Source: Petunia secreta (Eukaryota > Streptophyta > Magnoliopsida > Solanales > Solanaceae). From it: a DNA stretch of 64,000 bases. The translations under genes and the position numbers were made by a program. Each line of letters begins with the position of its first letter. Positions within the stretch are counted from its first letter, which is position 1. Shown in pieces: positions 43,002 to 55,926 of the stretch. The DNA lies in the NCBI GenBank assembly GCA_029990175.1, contig JARKIP010000005.1:35535501-35599500 (forward strand). The letters run 5' to 3'. The notes under the pieces are model-generated. The model was not told the origin of the DNA. It ran no database searches and saw only the letters and a program-made list of their open reading frames with translations.

Positions 43002-44623
43002 CTTCACATCACCATCACCATTTAAAGTAACCTTGGCCACCAAAGATTTTGAAGGAACCTTCTGTTGGGAAGTGTTTACATGCACAGGGACAACAGAAAT
43101 AGGCGCTGCATCAGTAAGAAGAGCTCCCTGTGGAGCTGTTTCACCAACTGTTTCACCCTTCTTCTGTTGTTGAGGCTGGGGTTTAGCAAGCTGTTTCCTA
43201 TCATTCTCACCTTTTTTTTAAACCATGTCTGTTTTACCCAGTCCACAGTCAATTTAGGCATATAAACAGTACCTTTCCCAGCTAATTTTTGAGTTGCTGC
43301 GCCATTCTTGGTTGCACTTTTTTTACCACCATTCTTTGTTGCAGCATCTCCTTTCGAAACATTAACAGGTGTACCGTTATCTTTTGATATAACTAGTGCC
43401 TTGTCTCCTAAGTCACCAACTTCCTGAGTGTCATCCTCCTGTAGTGCTGAAAATTTATTATTCCCAGTCTGCATCAAAGCTAACTTGTCATCGGGTTTCG
43501 CAGCACTTTTTGTAGCCTGAACATTGTCATTCCCTTTTCGTGTTTTCTTACTCTTTTGATTATTCCACTCATCCTCCATTCTCACATTGCCCACAACCTT
43601 ACCACTAGTTAGGATACGAACTGGAAGAGCAAGATTAACTTTTGGAACGTTTGCATGTGCATCCTGGGCACTATAACCATTTTGCTTTCCCAAAGCTCTG
43701 GGTGAATCACCTTGCACTTGCTTTTATCATGACCCTGCAACTTATAATTTTTGCAATACAATGGAAGATAATCATACATGACATCTACCCATGTAGAGAT
43801 TGCAAAACCAGTGTCATCATCCTCCTCATTAATCAAAACACAAGTAGGGTGCTTTGCCTACAAATCTAATTCAACTTTGACCCTAGCATAACTTCGTCCA
43901 GTCTTATTCAGAGTTGCAGTATCAACTTTCAATGGGGTTTCCACTGCTGAAGCAATGGAAAAAATAAACTCTATAGCAAAAAAGTTCGGAGGCAAATTTG
44001 GAAAACTAATCCATGCAAGAACCATTGAAGTCTCCTCCTCAGGCTTCCAATGTCTTGTCCACTTCAATGACCTCATAGGAAAAGATTTACCTCTAAACTT
44101 AATCCAATAGACTGGGGTTGATAAGAAATTAAAATATCCAATAGCGTCAGTCTAATCAACACGTACTTACTGTCCAAGTAACCAATATTGCAATCACCTT
44201 TGATCCCACATTGGCTCGAGATGATTTTACGTAAAGTTTCCAAGTCAGGTCTACCGTACGAAAATTTCCCAATCACTGCTAGTTGTAACTGCTCCTTTGT
44301 AGAGATTTCTTAACTTCTGACGTTTTCCATGTAAGAGTATCTGTTCCTTGAGAATAAACAACAGTATGAAACAAACGTTGGTCAATATCAATTTTTTGAA
44401 CCTGTGGTTTTAACATATGAACATTAGGGATTGATGGGTTAGGTGGAATTCTATTGGAGTTTGCATGGGGAGTAGGGACGGGTTGAGCAACACTTGAGGG
44501 GGCTGCCCAATGGGTGGCACGGCCATGGCCGTCGTTTGCAAGAGGGTGGCGCGTCGTTCTCCTCCAAATCAAGAGGAGAGAGAAGAGAGCGTTAATATTA
44601 TGGTGAGAGAAAAAGAACTCCAC
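43002..44623 (-). pseudogene. LINE ORF1 N-terminal part (DUF4283-like, zinc-knuckle region)
   Basis: In several frames the stretch reads GKFSYGRPDLETLRKIIS, WTRHWKPEEETSMVLAWISF, NKTGRSYARVKVELDL and YCKNYKLQGHDKSKC. These are motifs of the RNA-binding ORF1 of plant LINEs. The knuckle has lost its second Cys (C to Y). Frame changes near 44075, 43850 and 43720 make it inactive. The ATG cannot be placed with confidence. Confidence 0.72.
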
Positions 44624-44640
44624 CTAATCTCTCATAAATA

Positions 44641-45226
44641 CAAGTGCTTTTTTTTTTTCCTCATGCTCTTTCTTTGAGAGAAGGTTGAGATGGAATAGAT
44701 GAGATTTCTTTTTTAACACAAGGCACCATTTTATTTTCCCAAATGGAAGATAGACTCATCCACAAAGAACCGACCCAAATTGATCCAATGTTTAACCTAA
44801 AACTTGCATAATAAGTAAACTAGTTGAATTTGTACTTGGAGCTACAAATAATAATGAATATCAATGGATAAGAATAATGTGTGGGTTGTGTTTCTTTAAT
44901 GAATATTACAATGGGCTAATTAGGGTATTTATAGACTAAGCTTTACCTCAATTCTAATGCTATTACAATTCTATTTATAAGGCTCATGACTCATTACATG
45001 AGTCGGTTATTTAATTCCTACCCTAAGTAGGAAGAGTATAGACCTGAAGGTGTCTTTTATGCCAGCACGACCCTTTGCCTCATGCTTGCGTGAACATAGC
45101 GGCCATTGTCCGCTAGGCTAACGAGTGCTCCTATATCAATTGCTTTTGCCATCCTCGGACTCATTTTATATGGGCCAACTAGCCTTCAGGTTCGAGAATT
45201 GGGAGTTGTACAATTTATGCCCACAC
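44641..45226 (+). repeat. Possible LTR of a decayed element
   Basis: AT-rich sequence with a TATTTATAG motif at about 44928 ends in GCCCACACA followed by GTTGGTCCCCCTGC. This looks like an LTR end followed by a primer site of a type I cannot name. The left limit against the LINE leader is unclear. Confidence 0.35.
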
Positions 45227-48200
45227 AGTTGGTCCCCCTGCTTGTTGAGTGTTGTTGTGGTGCTCACAAAATGAAGTGACGTGCCAGTAGAAACCAGTTG
45301 CATTCTGCGACGGTTGCGCCGCTTCGACTCGACGGCTGTCTTTCATACTTGAGTTCGTATACGTGTCAGCGCCTGATAAGCCATCCTTCTCGCGCCCCCG
45401 AAGTCATTTATTGTGCCCATTTCCAGTCCTTTCATTAGCGCATGTTTCAAGGTTCACAATTATTATAGTGTTTTTTCGTATTCTCCTACTCATAGTTCAA
45501 AACCCATTTTGCTGTCTTCTTCTTGCTTTCTTCCAAATTTCCTTACCAAACGTCTTTGTTAATAACAAACTTTTCTCCATTTTCCTTCTCTCTTTTGTAA
45601 AGCTTCTCTTACTCTAATGGCAGCTCCTACTAACCTTCTCGTTGTTGGTTTCAAGCTATATCATTACGTCCCCTTGTTGACTAACTACACCAAAACGATG
45701 AGATACATGAGAAATTTGATAGGCACGAATGGAACCCGAACCTTCCCATGGATGCCTACCCCACCGACATTGGGATGTTCTCTCTCTAGTGAAGGATCAA
45801 TGTAATTGAGGTCCTGACATCGAGGTCCTCATCCCTAGCGAAGACAATAGGATCATCTCCCACACGAGGGATTTTGCTTCATGTATACATATCCTTTCAC
45901 CCTTGGTCTAGGGTTTGCCGATTTATCTCGTTGTAGAGGAGATATATGTCAATATAATATCTGCTTAGCTCAAGTAGGCCCTTAGGCATGGTGACTCATC
46001 TTGACTTTTGAATTCCTAGTCTGCAAGGCAGGGGTTCCATTCAACTTTTGGTATCTCCACTCTCTCTACTCCCCTAGTCCCTATTGTTGGGGCATCATCA
46101 TGTTCATCTACCGGGGGCAAAGGGTCGTTGTCTCTAACGGTGACAAAAATGTCAACCACAACTAGTGCTACTGTTACCTCATCTTAAGGATGTCAACTTT
46201 GGCGAGGCCTATTATTGACCCCTTCCCCGGTGGTTTAACAATGAATGTGAGTTCCTCTTTATATCTCTTTTCCTTTAGGCCATGCCCGTTGTGTGTTAAT
46301 AATTTTAATGGAATCTGATCACCTTGTAGTGGCTCGTTTGATTGTCCTCCCTTTCACTCTCATGCCCATCTAGTGGATCGGGTTACAAGGATCTTCACTC
46401 AAACTACCTCCCTGATGAGGAGGTTCAAGACTGTGGCTGCTACAAAGTACTTGCAGCCCAAGAGTTACAGGATGCATGTTCCCCTCCTCGATTATGTCAT
46501 TTCATTTTCTATTTTGCTTTGTCAAACTTTCACATGGTCCTGTAGGACTCTGGCCCCGTAGGGAGGATAGAGCTCATCTACGCCCGCTGTCGGTTGCACG
46601 CCCCCATCGAGGCAACTCCCTGACGCGAGGGCAATTGCTAGTCGGTATTTTGGAAGTCCTGGTGGATCCAGCATTGCGATTCCCTTCCAGTCCTGGTGGA
46701 TCCAGCATTGCGATTCCCTCTTTGAAAGGAATCGAGTACTCGAAGAACTTCAGCCGATGCTCCTTCCTTTAGAGAAATCGAAGAAAAAACTGTTGAAATC
46801 GCTCACAATGGTAGCAGTAGCTCAGATTGCTGCTGATGGAGCTTCCGAATAGAAGAATATTATCATAGACTCAAGATCCGAAGAAAAGGAGGATGAGGAG
46901 ATCAGTGATGCTGAGGCCATCACCCCTGCTTCCCCCAGTGCTACTGCATGTTGGTTGTCATTTAACCTTCATTTGTTCTTTCACTCGTTTTAAGTATTTG
47001 ATTGCTTTGCTACTTAAGCTTCACCTTCTCTTGCCCATGCTCCAGGAGACTTTTCCCCTACTCCTCCGAGTCCCGCGCTCGTGCGCCACCCAGGGAAGGA
47101 GATCGTGGGTAGAAATTCTGTGGCCACCAGGGGCGAAGCTGCTACTGAGGATGTTGCAACTAAGGGAAAAAGTTGCTTTCCCTTGCGACACTGCCCGTTA
47201 GATTGTTGTCCCCATCCCCGAGGAGGTCAATGTATTTTGAGATTCTAGTGATGTCCTAGTAGTTCTTCGTGATCTAGTGGGGCGAGAGGAGGACAGAAAT
47301 CTTAAGCTAACTTAGCCTCGACTTGCTGATCAGCAACGTGGGCCGTCAGCAACTAATGGTAATCCTTTTACATTGTGTGTCTCTTTCTTTTTGTTGACGT
47401 TCTGAATATGTGCGCTTACACACACAGCTTTTGCTTCCGTAGGGGTTGACTTATAGCATCGAAGCTGTGGGTTGTGTCTTTTCCCTTAAGGAGGAGTTGG
47501 AGGGTCTTTGTGAGCAGAATATCATTCTGCAGGCTATAATCGAGAGCATTGACCCGTTAGCCATGGAGGCGCAATGGGTGCTTGAGGAGAGGCCCCAAGT
47601 GCAGACCGAGCTTGATTCCACTAACTCTTTATTTCACAACAATGGATCTAAATTGATAGGCTTCAGCGTGCCACAAACGTGATGAGGGTTGGATCAACGT
47701 AGCAAAACCATGAGCTTGAAATGTCTCTTCAGGATAGTGGTGCCTTCAAGACAATGGCTAGGGCTACCACTGGGCATGATGGCACAATTAGAGAGCCAAG
47801 TGTAACGCCTTGCTCGTATTGAGGAGAACATGAGTGAGGTTGAGCGGAGAACATATGAGTTCCGCCATGCCAATGAACAGGTTAAAATGGAGTGTGACCA
47901 GTTGAGGGCCAAGCATGATCGTTTGAGGGCTGAGCCTGATCAGGTGAGAGCTGACACTATCATCCTCCGGAGCGTCTGTGACTGCTTCTAAGATCGTATG
48001 TCGGTCTTAGAGAACAAGTATAAAATCGAGCTTGACTGGACAATCATGGCCACTACTTTTGTGACTTTGAAGCAAGTCTAAGATACTCCTGATTTTAACT
48101 TGGCTGCAGAGATTGATGTTTTGCAGGGAATGGTCGACCAAGTGGAAGAGCGATTGTTCTCAAACTTGATGCTGATGGGGTTGAGAGGTGCCTTCAGTAA

Positions 48201-48596
48201 GATGACCTCGACTGGGGAGGTGATGATGGATGTCCTCTGGAAGACCTAGTCGATAAGGAATATAGTGCATCCGACGGCACCTTCGGTGAAGGAAGCTTAA
48301 CTCATATGATATGAGATGGGTCTTCTTCAAAATAATGGGCGTGAGTGCTGATTCTCTAATCTAAGACTCATAAGCCCCCAGTACTGACTGCTCTAACGAC
48401 CTCTCCTAGTCTTAGCCAGCCTTTGTAGTCCCTGTGCCCGATTCTCATTTGTAATTTGCAGCCTTCAGGTTTTTATTTATGAAGAAAACAATCTTTTGTT
48501 CGATATGTTTTTGATTTATACTTTATGTCTTTGCCGCAACAATTTGGGCAAGATTTTTTCTAACTTTTACTAGAGTAAGCGTGCGCTCGTTGAGAG
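45227..48596 (+). pseudogene. Decayed retroelement ORF with coiled-coil remnants, cut by element G
   Basis: Pieces in different frames include MAAPTNLLVVGFKLY at 45617, an acidic EEKEDEEISDAEA piece at 46880, and KEEVEL-type helices at 47446-47600 and 47830-48240 (ARIEENMSEVERRTYEFRHA, VLENKYKIELDW, DVLQGMVDQVEERL). Introns are plausible at 46949-47043 and 47361-47428. The architecture resembles the putative gypsy-type transposase/gag proteins of plants with long coiled coils. Several stops are present. A 26-bp unit is directly repeated at about 46659-46710 (TCCTGGTGGATCCAGC). Confidence 0.45.
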
Positions 48597-48940
48597 TGTT
48601 GACACCCAATTTTGTCCTTCTTATTTTCAAAATCAACAGTTTTCAAATTTTACACACGATTGTGTATTCACTCTTGCCTCGCCCATTCCTTCAAATTACC
48701 TTCTCATAATAGCCTGGCAGTTGAGGCCATTTTCAAAAGTATCGTCTCAAATCATAGCTATTTTTACAATCCTTGCAATTATCTCTATTTTACGACAAAA
48801 TTATCCAAAATTTTTTTAAATCTCAAATTACAATTTTACACGTTTCATTGCCATCCCAATATTTTAAATTAATTTCTTAATTATCCTATATTTTTTATAC
48901 CCATTTCATATAATTTTATACCTATTTTGTGCCTAACATA

Positions 48941-48942
<2 letters not shown>

Positions 48943-48992
<50 letters not shown>
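48943..48992 (+). repeat. GT followed by AT microsatellite
   Basis: GT repeats run to about 48974 and AT repeats to 48992. Confidence 0.95.
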
Positions 48993-49170
48993 CACGTCAT
49001 AATTTACACATCACCTATATTTTTACACTTTCAGCACTGACGTGGCCTTATCATGGCCCTTCATTTTCGTAATTCGATGGCCAAGATCTGATTTCCCATT
49101 ACCGCACCTACACAGCCCCCAAAACCTTTCTCCTCCCCTCATTTCCACTCCACCATCTCTGATATTCACT

Positions 49171-49173
<3 letters not shown>

Positions 49174-49204
<31 letters not shown>
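49174..49204 (+). repeat. CT microsatellite
   Basis: Uninterrupted CT repeats lie about 580 bp into the LTR of element G, possibly near the transcript leader. Confidence 0.93.
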
Positions 49205-49206
<2 letters not shown>

Positions 49207-51567
49207 TGGCGATTCAAATCGCCACCATTGTCGATGATCTTTCCGACCAATTTAGCCGGTGAAAATTGGGAAAATTAGTATTTCTGGATTCCCCTCGTCG
49301 TCCGCAACGTAATCAACACACGTTCGATGGGGTTTGCACGAGGGAAAATGTACCCCATTTCGATTGAATCGCCACCGCCTGGAAATGCCTCCGGTGGGGC
49401 TCCGTTTGTTTTGAACGACATAGACACTGAGAAGGGGTGAGATTTCTTCCTTGTAACCCTAATTCAAAATGGGTAGACTTGACCCGACCGATTCGAATCC
49501 TAAACTGGTACCCCTCTTTACCCCCTAGTTTCCCTTGCTTTTAATTGTTCCTACGTGACTTTAGACCTGAACTTGCCTAGTTTGTTCAATGTTTTGGCAT
49601 GCTTTATTGCGATTTCTCGATCGATTATGGTTAAGAATTAGTGAATGATAGTTTTGCTCATAATGCTAATTTGAACACTGATACTGAGTTTAATATAATC
49701 GCGACTAGCGTATTAGATTATTTCTGTTGACGGGTAAGCTTGAAACCCTTGTTTGTTTGGAGTATGTTTGCTTTTGTCTGTCACAGTGTGCCTAGCTTCT
49801 TACCTTACCAAAATGCATGATCCTATACAATTATGTCTGAATTTGAAATGGACAATCTGATTTGGCATGTTCAAGGTTTTTTGAAAGTAATTTGGTTGAA
49901 TTTCTTCATTGAAAGTTATAAATGAAAGCTGGTATAACATCTCTTGAAATCTGGTAAATTATTTTCAATTTTTAAACTTGTTAATGGACTGATCTTGAAC
50001 CTAGACTACTTGGTGAGGAGAGTTCATGGGGGCAACATCTTAGGGGGAGAGATTCATGGGGGCAACATCTTAGGGGGAGAGACTAACTGTTTGATTTCGA
50101 ATTTTCAAAATGACAAAGTCCTATTTTTGTTAATAGAATAGGCTCCCCATCAGTAGTGGGATCTCAATTAGTATCCCCTGATTTCGTGATCACTATATAA
50201 AAGGAAGATAAATCAGTTCTACTCCTTTTCTGGTTTTAATATGGTTTTTATTTATGGAAAATATATGGAAGTTGATTTTTTCTTGATTGCCAGTATGATT
50301 CTTCTTTTCCTTTCTTAAAACTTTACCAATTTTACTGCTTTTCACACTGGAAATTGGAGTTTCAAAAGCCCTATACCACACTTATTTAAACTGGACCTCT
50401 ATTACACAATTGACACACGGGAAAAATACAGAAAACTACACCGCTAAAGTATTTTCTCTCCTAGAAGTACTGCATATCTGAGAGCATTAAGCATGAAATT
50501 CTCATCTCTTACTCTCAAGTTGCTGGGAAGTTCTGCTCTTTCTCTTTTCTAGATCCTGCTTCTGAAAGCATTCATCATTGCCTGAACCTTACTTGTTTGC
50601 TCATTACTGTCACTGAAAAGGTAAGACTATGGCTAGACTATTGCTACTTCTTATTTGAACTTACTTCTGCCTAGACTATTGCTACTTTCTTATTTGAACT
50701 TGTTTCTGCCTTGGCTTTTGCTCATTCTCATTACTTGAACTACTATGTTTGGGTAGACTCTGTCATTTTGCATCTCTGTTCTGGGCTATTTCAGCCCCTG
50801 CTAACCTTTTTGTACAGTGCATCTAAGGATGGTCTTAAACACTATACCAGGGTAGGGTGTACAGGTTTATTTGGTGTTGCTAAGGGGTTTCTCTTCTTTA
50901 GTGAAGTCTGAGCCTAAGCAGGCGGCTTCTCTAGTGCACACAGGGCACCCCCTTGATCCCTTGCTCTTTTCTGCTCTTGGTTCCCCTAGAAACTGCCCCA
51001 AAATTTATGTATATTTGTAGGATTCCCTGTCTGTATTCTTTAAAACAGGGATACACGGTTATAACACTGTATATCTGGCTACACAGGGGCCCTTCTTGAC
51101 TTTCTTTCTCTTATGTGCTGCATCATGAAATTATGAGTCTTTGTTTAGCATTTTCATAAAAAGTAAAATGATATTTTGATTTGAAACTGAGATTCTGGGC
51201 TTGTATACTTAGATTGGAATTTGGACAGTGATAACCTCTATTATTGATTAGTGTAGGCAAGCCTTAAAACTCAGACAACATAAAATGCTTTACCATGTGT
51301 GAATAAGGAAATTTTAAATAATAGGGGCTAAATGCGTAATCCTTGCCTATTCTGTGACTGTCTTTGGTAAACTACACTGCCCTATTTTTACTTAAATGAT
51401 CTGGGCCCAATACTTGTTTTAAAATCTGGCCCTATATGTGTTTAAAACAATTTTTAACAAACTTTAATCTTCTATATACTAATCTAATAGTGTATAGGAG
51501 AGTATGAGTTTGGGGTCAACCATACAAAGCTAATGTATGTATTTTTAAAGTTATGTGTGTAACTCAG

Positions 51568-52406
51568 TGATAAGGATCAAAACTAAACGCGGAAAATAAA
51601 GATAGAGAGCGAGACACTACTCGAACTCCCTACGAAGTAACCCCGGGGAACTTGTCCCGAGATACCCTCGTATCGGTGTCAAGAAGGACCTACACTATGC
51701 AACCACCCTCGAGTCGCACCCGGGACTCGCAAGTAGAATGATTGGGTTTTCGGTTCTAGACTCAACTAGGTTCCACTAGTGAATTCAAGCAACCAAGACA
51801 TAGGGTTCTCCAAACAAGAGATAGATTCTTTTCATCATTCATAAAATTCAAGGTAAGTTAAGGTTTGAAGAGGTTTGTGAAGTATTTATAGACTTCACTT
51901 ACACATAATGAAAGCTCAAAAATACCCCTAAAGTGGGTTAAAACAATAAAGGCCACGTAGGGCTATAGTTGTCCAAAACATAGCATAAAACTAGGATTCC
52001 CGCATCTTCTCAGCAAAGTAGGCGCCCAAGTAGGCTCCCAGCCTTCTGGGAGTAGGCGCTCAGCCTACTTGGAGTAGGCGCCGAGCCCACTTGGAGTAGG
52101 CGGTCCGCCCATCTTGCAGAGGCGGTCCGCCTGGTGCAAAATCCAGAGAGTTGTCAAAAAGTAGGCGGTCCGCCTAGTTGAGTAGGCGGTCCGCCCATTC
52201 CTGTAGCTTCTTGATTTGCTACCAAACATGCCCCGGATACCTCTTCAAGTGGCCTAAGTGATCCACCATCCGTGGCACTCAAAAGCATGATCTTCCGGCT
52301 ACTCTCGGAGCCTTCATCCATGTCTCTTCAAGTCAAGTGAAGATGGGTGTCTTGAATCAACTTGGCTTGACTCCTAGTGAACGGCCTTGAGGTATGCCCC
52401 GCATCA
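51568..52406 (-). repeat. 3' LTR of element B
   Basis: Its plus-strand termini are TGATAAGGATC and GCCCCGCATCA. A TATA-like CTATAAATA (minus) lies near 51886-51895. Four exact GGCGGTCCGCC copies lie at 52099, 52121, 52164 and 52185, in a longer cluster of related palindromes from about 52018. Confidence 0.95.
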
Positions 52407-53239
52407 TCCTCCCCTTCTTGGGAAGGTTTCGTCCTCAAAACCATGGCTTCCTCCTCTCTGGCATCATCATTCCCTACATCAAAAGGGGTCAAGTCAGTCA
52501 CACTGAAAGTATTTGACACATTGTACTTACCGGGTAGATCAATCACATAGGCATTGTTGTTGATCTTGGAAAGCACTTGAAAAGGTCCATCTCCACGGGG
52601 TGCCAACTTCCCTTTCCTAAGGTTTGGGAACCTTTCTTTACGGAAGTGCACCCACACCCAATCTCCCTTTTTGAGCTCAAGCTTCTTCCTTCCCTTGTTC
52701 TTCTTGGAAGCAACCTTTGCATAGGCTTCCTCCAAGTTCTTCTTGGCTTTAGCATGAAGTTCAATCATAGCCTTTGCTCGGCTTTTCCCTTCAAAATTAG
52801 CACCCATTTCCCTTGGCAAAGGGGTTAGATCAAGGGGAATCAAGGGATTAAAACCATACACAAATTCAAATGGAGTCATGCCAATCAAGCTATGCAATGT
52901 ACGATTGTAGGCAAACTCCATGAGAGGAAGTTTATCAACCCACGTCCCGGGCTTACCTCGGGTCATGGCCCTTAGAAGAGCACCCAAAGTCCGGTTTACC
53001 ACCTCGGTTTGCCCATCCGTTTGTGGGTGGTGGGACGTAGAGAACAAGAGCTTGGTGCCAAGGGCACCCCACAAACTTCTCCAAAAGTGGCTTAGGAACT
53101 TGGTGTCCCTATCACTTACAATAGTTTGAGGCACACCATGCAACGTCAAGACATTGTCAATGAACAAAGAGGCAACATGTTGTGCGTCATCACACTTCTT
53201 GCAAGGAATGAAGTGAGCCATTTTGGAGAACCTATCCAC
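52328..53239 (-). pseudogene. Element B integrase core and C-terminus
   Basis: The frame starts at the DRFSKMAHF block and continues through SDRDTKF, TEVVNRTL, the GPY/F-type module and the SQEGEDD motif. It stops 79 bp inside the 3' LTR. Upstream it is separated from the rest of Pol by a frame change at a run of six G and a TGA in place of the Trp of PW. The integrase is thus split. Element C has the same G-run frame change. Confidence 0.88.
52407..52419 (-). promoter_or_regulatory. Polypurine tract of element B
   Basis: AAGAAGGGGAGGA on the minus strand abuts the 3' LTR and lies inside the integrase reading frame. Confidence 0.9.
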
Positions 53240-55926
53240 GACAACATAAATGCTATCATGGCCCCCCTAGACCGTGGTAATCCCATCACAAAATCCATTG
53301 ATACATCGATTCACGGACTAGTAGGCACGGGGAGAGGAGTATACAAACCATGGGGGTTAGCTTTAGATTTCGCATGCTTGCACTCAAGGCAATTTTTGCA
53401 AAGCTTTTCAACTTGAACCCCCATCTTTGGCCAATGGAATTGCTCCATGAGGATGGCCAAGGTCTTGTTTCTCCCAAAGTGTCCCATCAAGCCCCCACAA
53501 TGAGCTTCACGAATCAACAATTCCCTCCAAGAGGACTCGGGAACACACACTCTACCATTTTTAAAAATATATCCATCAACCCATTGGTATTTTTCAACCC
53601 TTTCCCCCTTTTCAAGAGCTTTGTGAATGCTCTTTAGCTTAGGGTCATGAGCATACATCAATTTAATGCCCTCAAAACCCATGAGCTTGGAGGCTAGGGT
53701 GGTGGCTAGAGCAAACTTCCTTGAAAGCGCATCCGCCACAACATTGTCTTTCCCTTTCTTGTATTGGATCACATAGGGAAAAGACTCCATGAATTCAACC
53801 CACTTGGCATGTCTCTTATTGAGCTTCTCCTGGCCTCTTAGATGCTTGAGTGACTCATGGTCACTCTTGATTACAAATTCTCGAGGCCAAAGATAGTGTT
53901 GCCAATGGGCAAGGGCTCTCACCAAGGCGTACATCTCTTTGTCATATGTAGAGTAGTTCAAAGATGCACCCTTCAATTTCTCACTAAAGTAGGCGATGAG
54001 TTTGCCATCTTGCATTAAAACACCACCAATTCCCACCCCCGAGGCATCACATTCAACCTCAAATGCCTTTCCGAAGTCGGGCAATTGCAATAGAGGGTCG
54101 GTACTTAACCTACTCTTCAATTCTTGGAAGGCCTTCTCTTGAGGCTCTCCCCAAACAAAAGGTTTGTCCTTCTTCACCAATTCGGTGAGTAGAGCGGCAA
54201 TGGAGCTAAAGTCTTTCACAAATCGTCTATAAAAACTAGCAAGACCATGAAAGCTCCTCACTTGAGTCACGGTGGTAGGAGTAGGCCAATCACGTATGGC
54301 CTCTACCTTAGACTCATCCACTTCCACTCCTTGGGCACTCACAACAAACCCAAGAAAGACTACCTTCTCAACACCAAAGGCACACTTTTTAAAATTAGCA
54401 TAGAGCTTTTCCCCTCTCAACACTTCAAGCACTTGCCTAAGGTGATCAACATGGTCGTCTATTGATTTGCTATAGATCAATATATCGTCAAAGTAGACGA
54501 CCACAAACTTGTTGATGAATGGCTTTAGAACATGGTTCATTAGCCTCATGAAGGTACTAGGTGCATTGGATAGCCGAAAGGGCATCACCAACCATTCATA
54601 GAGACCAAATTTGGTCTTGAATGCGGTTTTCCATTCATCACCGGGTTTCATCAGGATTTGATGGTAGCCGGACCTAAGGTCAATTTTGCTAAATACACAT
54701 GAACCACTTAATTCATCAAACATATCATCAAGTCGGGGAATGGGATGACGGTACTTTACCGTTATTTTGTTCACGGCCCGACAATCAACGCACATCCTCC
54801 AAGTGCCATCATTTTTGGGAACAAGGATCACGGGTACGGCACAAGGACTCAAGATCTCCCTCACCAAGCCTTTAGTGAGCAATTCATCAACTTGCTTTTG
54901 CAATTCTCTTGTATCCTCCGGATTGCTCCTATAAGCCGGCTTGTTTGGGATTTGGGATCCCCGGACAAAGTCGATTTGGTGTTCAATACCCCTCAAAGGA
55001 GGTAATCCATCCGGCATCTCATCCGGGAACATGTCCCCAAAATCCTTCAAGACATTCTCAAACACACTAGGCAAAGGGTTAGAAGAAAAATCACAATTAG
55101 AGTTAAGGATCATACCTTTGTGCACTAGGCATATGAGAAGCTTGTTGCCATCATTTCCTTTTAGGACCTCGCCCGGTTGCATCATGACACATATGCCACC
55201 GGTAGAAGTTGGTGGGATTGCCACCAAGCTTTTGGACAAAGGGCTAGTCTCCACAACCGACTTAGCCTTTGCCGCTTCTCTTAACTCCCGCATCCGTTTG
55301 TAATCATCGCTCACTTGTTTGGGAGTCAAGGGTTGGAGCACGAACTTCTTCCCTTCATGCGTCACCGTATAGGTGTTGGCATGGCCATTATGAACCACAC
55401 GTCGATCAAATTGCCATGGCCTCCCAAAGAGAAGGTGGCATGCTTGCATAGGCACAACATCGAACATGTGCTCATCCACATAGTTCCCAATCTTGAACTT
55501 GATCAAACATTACTTAACCACTTTCAACTCACCACACTCACTAAGCCATTGTAGCCGGTAAGGATTTGGGTGCTTTAGGGTGGGTATTTTCAATTGGGCA
55601 ACTAGTGTTTGGCTAATAACGTTAGCACAACTCCCCGAGTCAATGATCATAGAGCAAAGGAGACCCATGACTCGGCATTTGGAATGAAAAAGGTTCTCTC
55701 TTTGTAAGGTCTCAACATCCTCCACACACATGGCTCCTAGACTCCTTCTCACAACAAGGAAGGCATGGGCATCATCATCTTCCTCCATGGCAACCTCCCC
55801 ATCATCTCCCTCCTCATCACCCTCTAACTCCCTCTTCTTCCTTGGGTTCACTATCTTGTTCATAGACCAAGTCACCCACAAGAACCATAGTTTTTCGGGT
55901 AGGGCAATCTTTTGAGAGATGGCCAT
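53240..55926 (-). pseudogene. pol: Element B protease, RT, RNase H and integrase finger
   Basis: The open frame 55506-53311 carries the protease end (FDVVPMQACHLLFGRPWQ), RT with YFDDILIYS, RNase H starting at FEVECDAS, and the integrase finger (HCGGLMGHF, NCLECKHAK). The protease active site DSGSCANVIS is in the preceding frame (55926-55510), separated by a TAA at 55510 that replaces a Gln codon. Catalytic motifs are present, but the stops and the downstream frame change prevent a full Pol. Confidence 0.9.

Larger units (their letters stand above)
35892..44640 (-). mobile_element. Plant LINE, 3' end missing, split by element D
   Basis: Reading on the minus strand, ORF1 starts near 44620 and continues to 42997, then resumes at 37631 after D. 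Endonuclease follows at about 36993-36220 and the linker before RT at 36211-35892. RT, RNase H and poly(A) are absent. Because LINE truncation normally removes the 5' end, this loss points to a later deletion that joined the LINE to element C. Confidence 0.8.
48597..51567 (+). repeat. 5' LTR of element G, left part
   Basis: The 2971 bp before B hold no gene. They contain a GT/AT microsatellite (48943-48992), a CT run (49174-49204), a tandem duplication of about 32 bp (TTCATGGGGGCAACATCTTA, 50025-50085), and a tandem duplication of about 48 bp (CTAGACTATTGCTAC, 50628-50715). Confidence 0.8.

Noticed and set aside
49023..49278. Frame with Arg-Glu or Ser-Leu repeats at the CT run
   Set aside because: Low-complexity translation of a CT microsatellite in the G LTR.
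54745..55554. Plus-strand frames opposite B pol
   Set aside because: Antisense shadows of the conserved RT and protease coding sequence.
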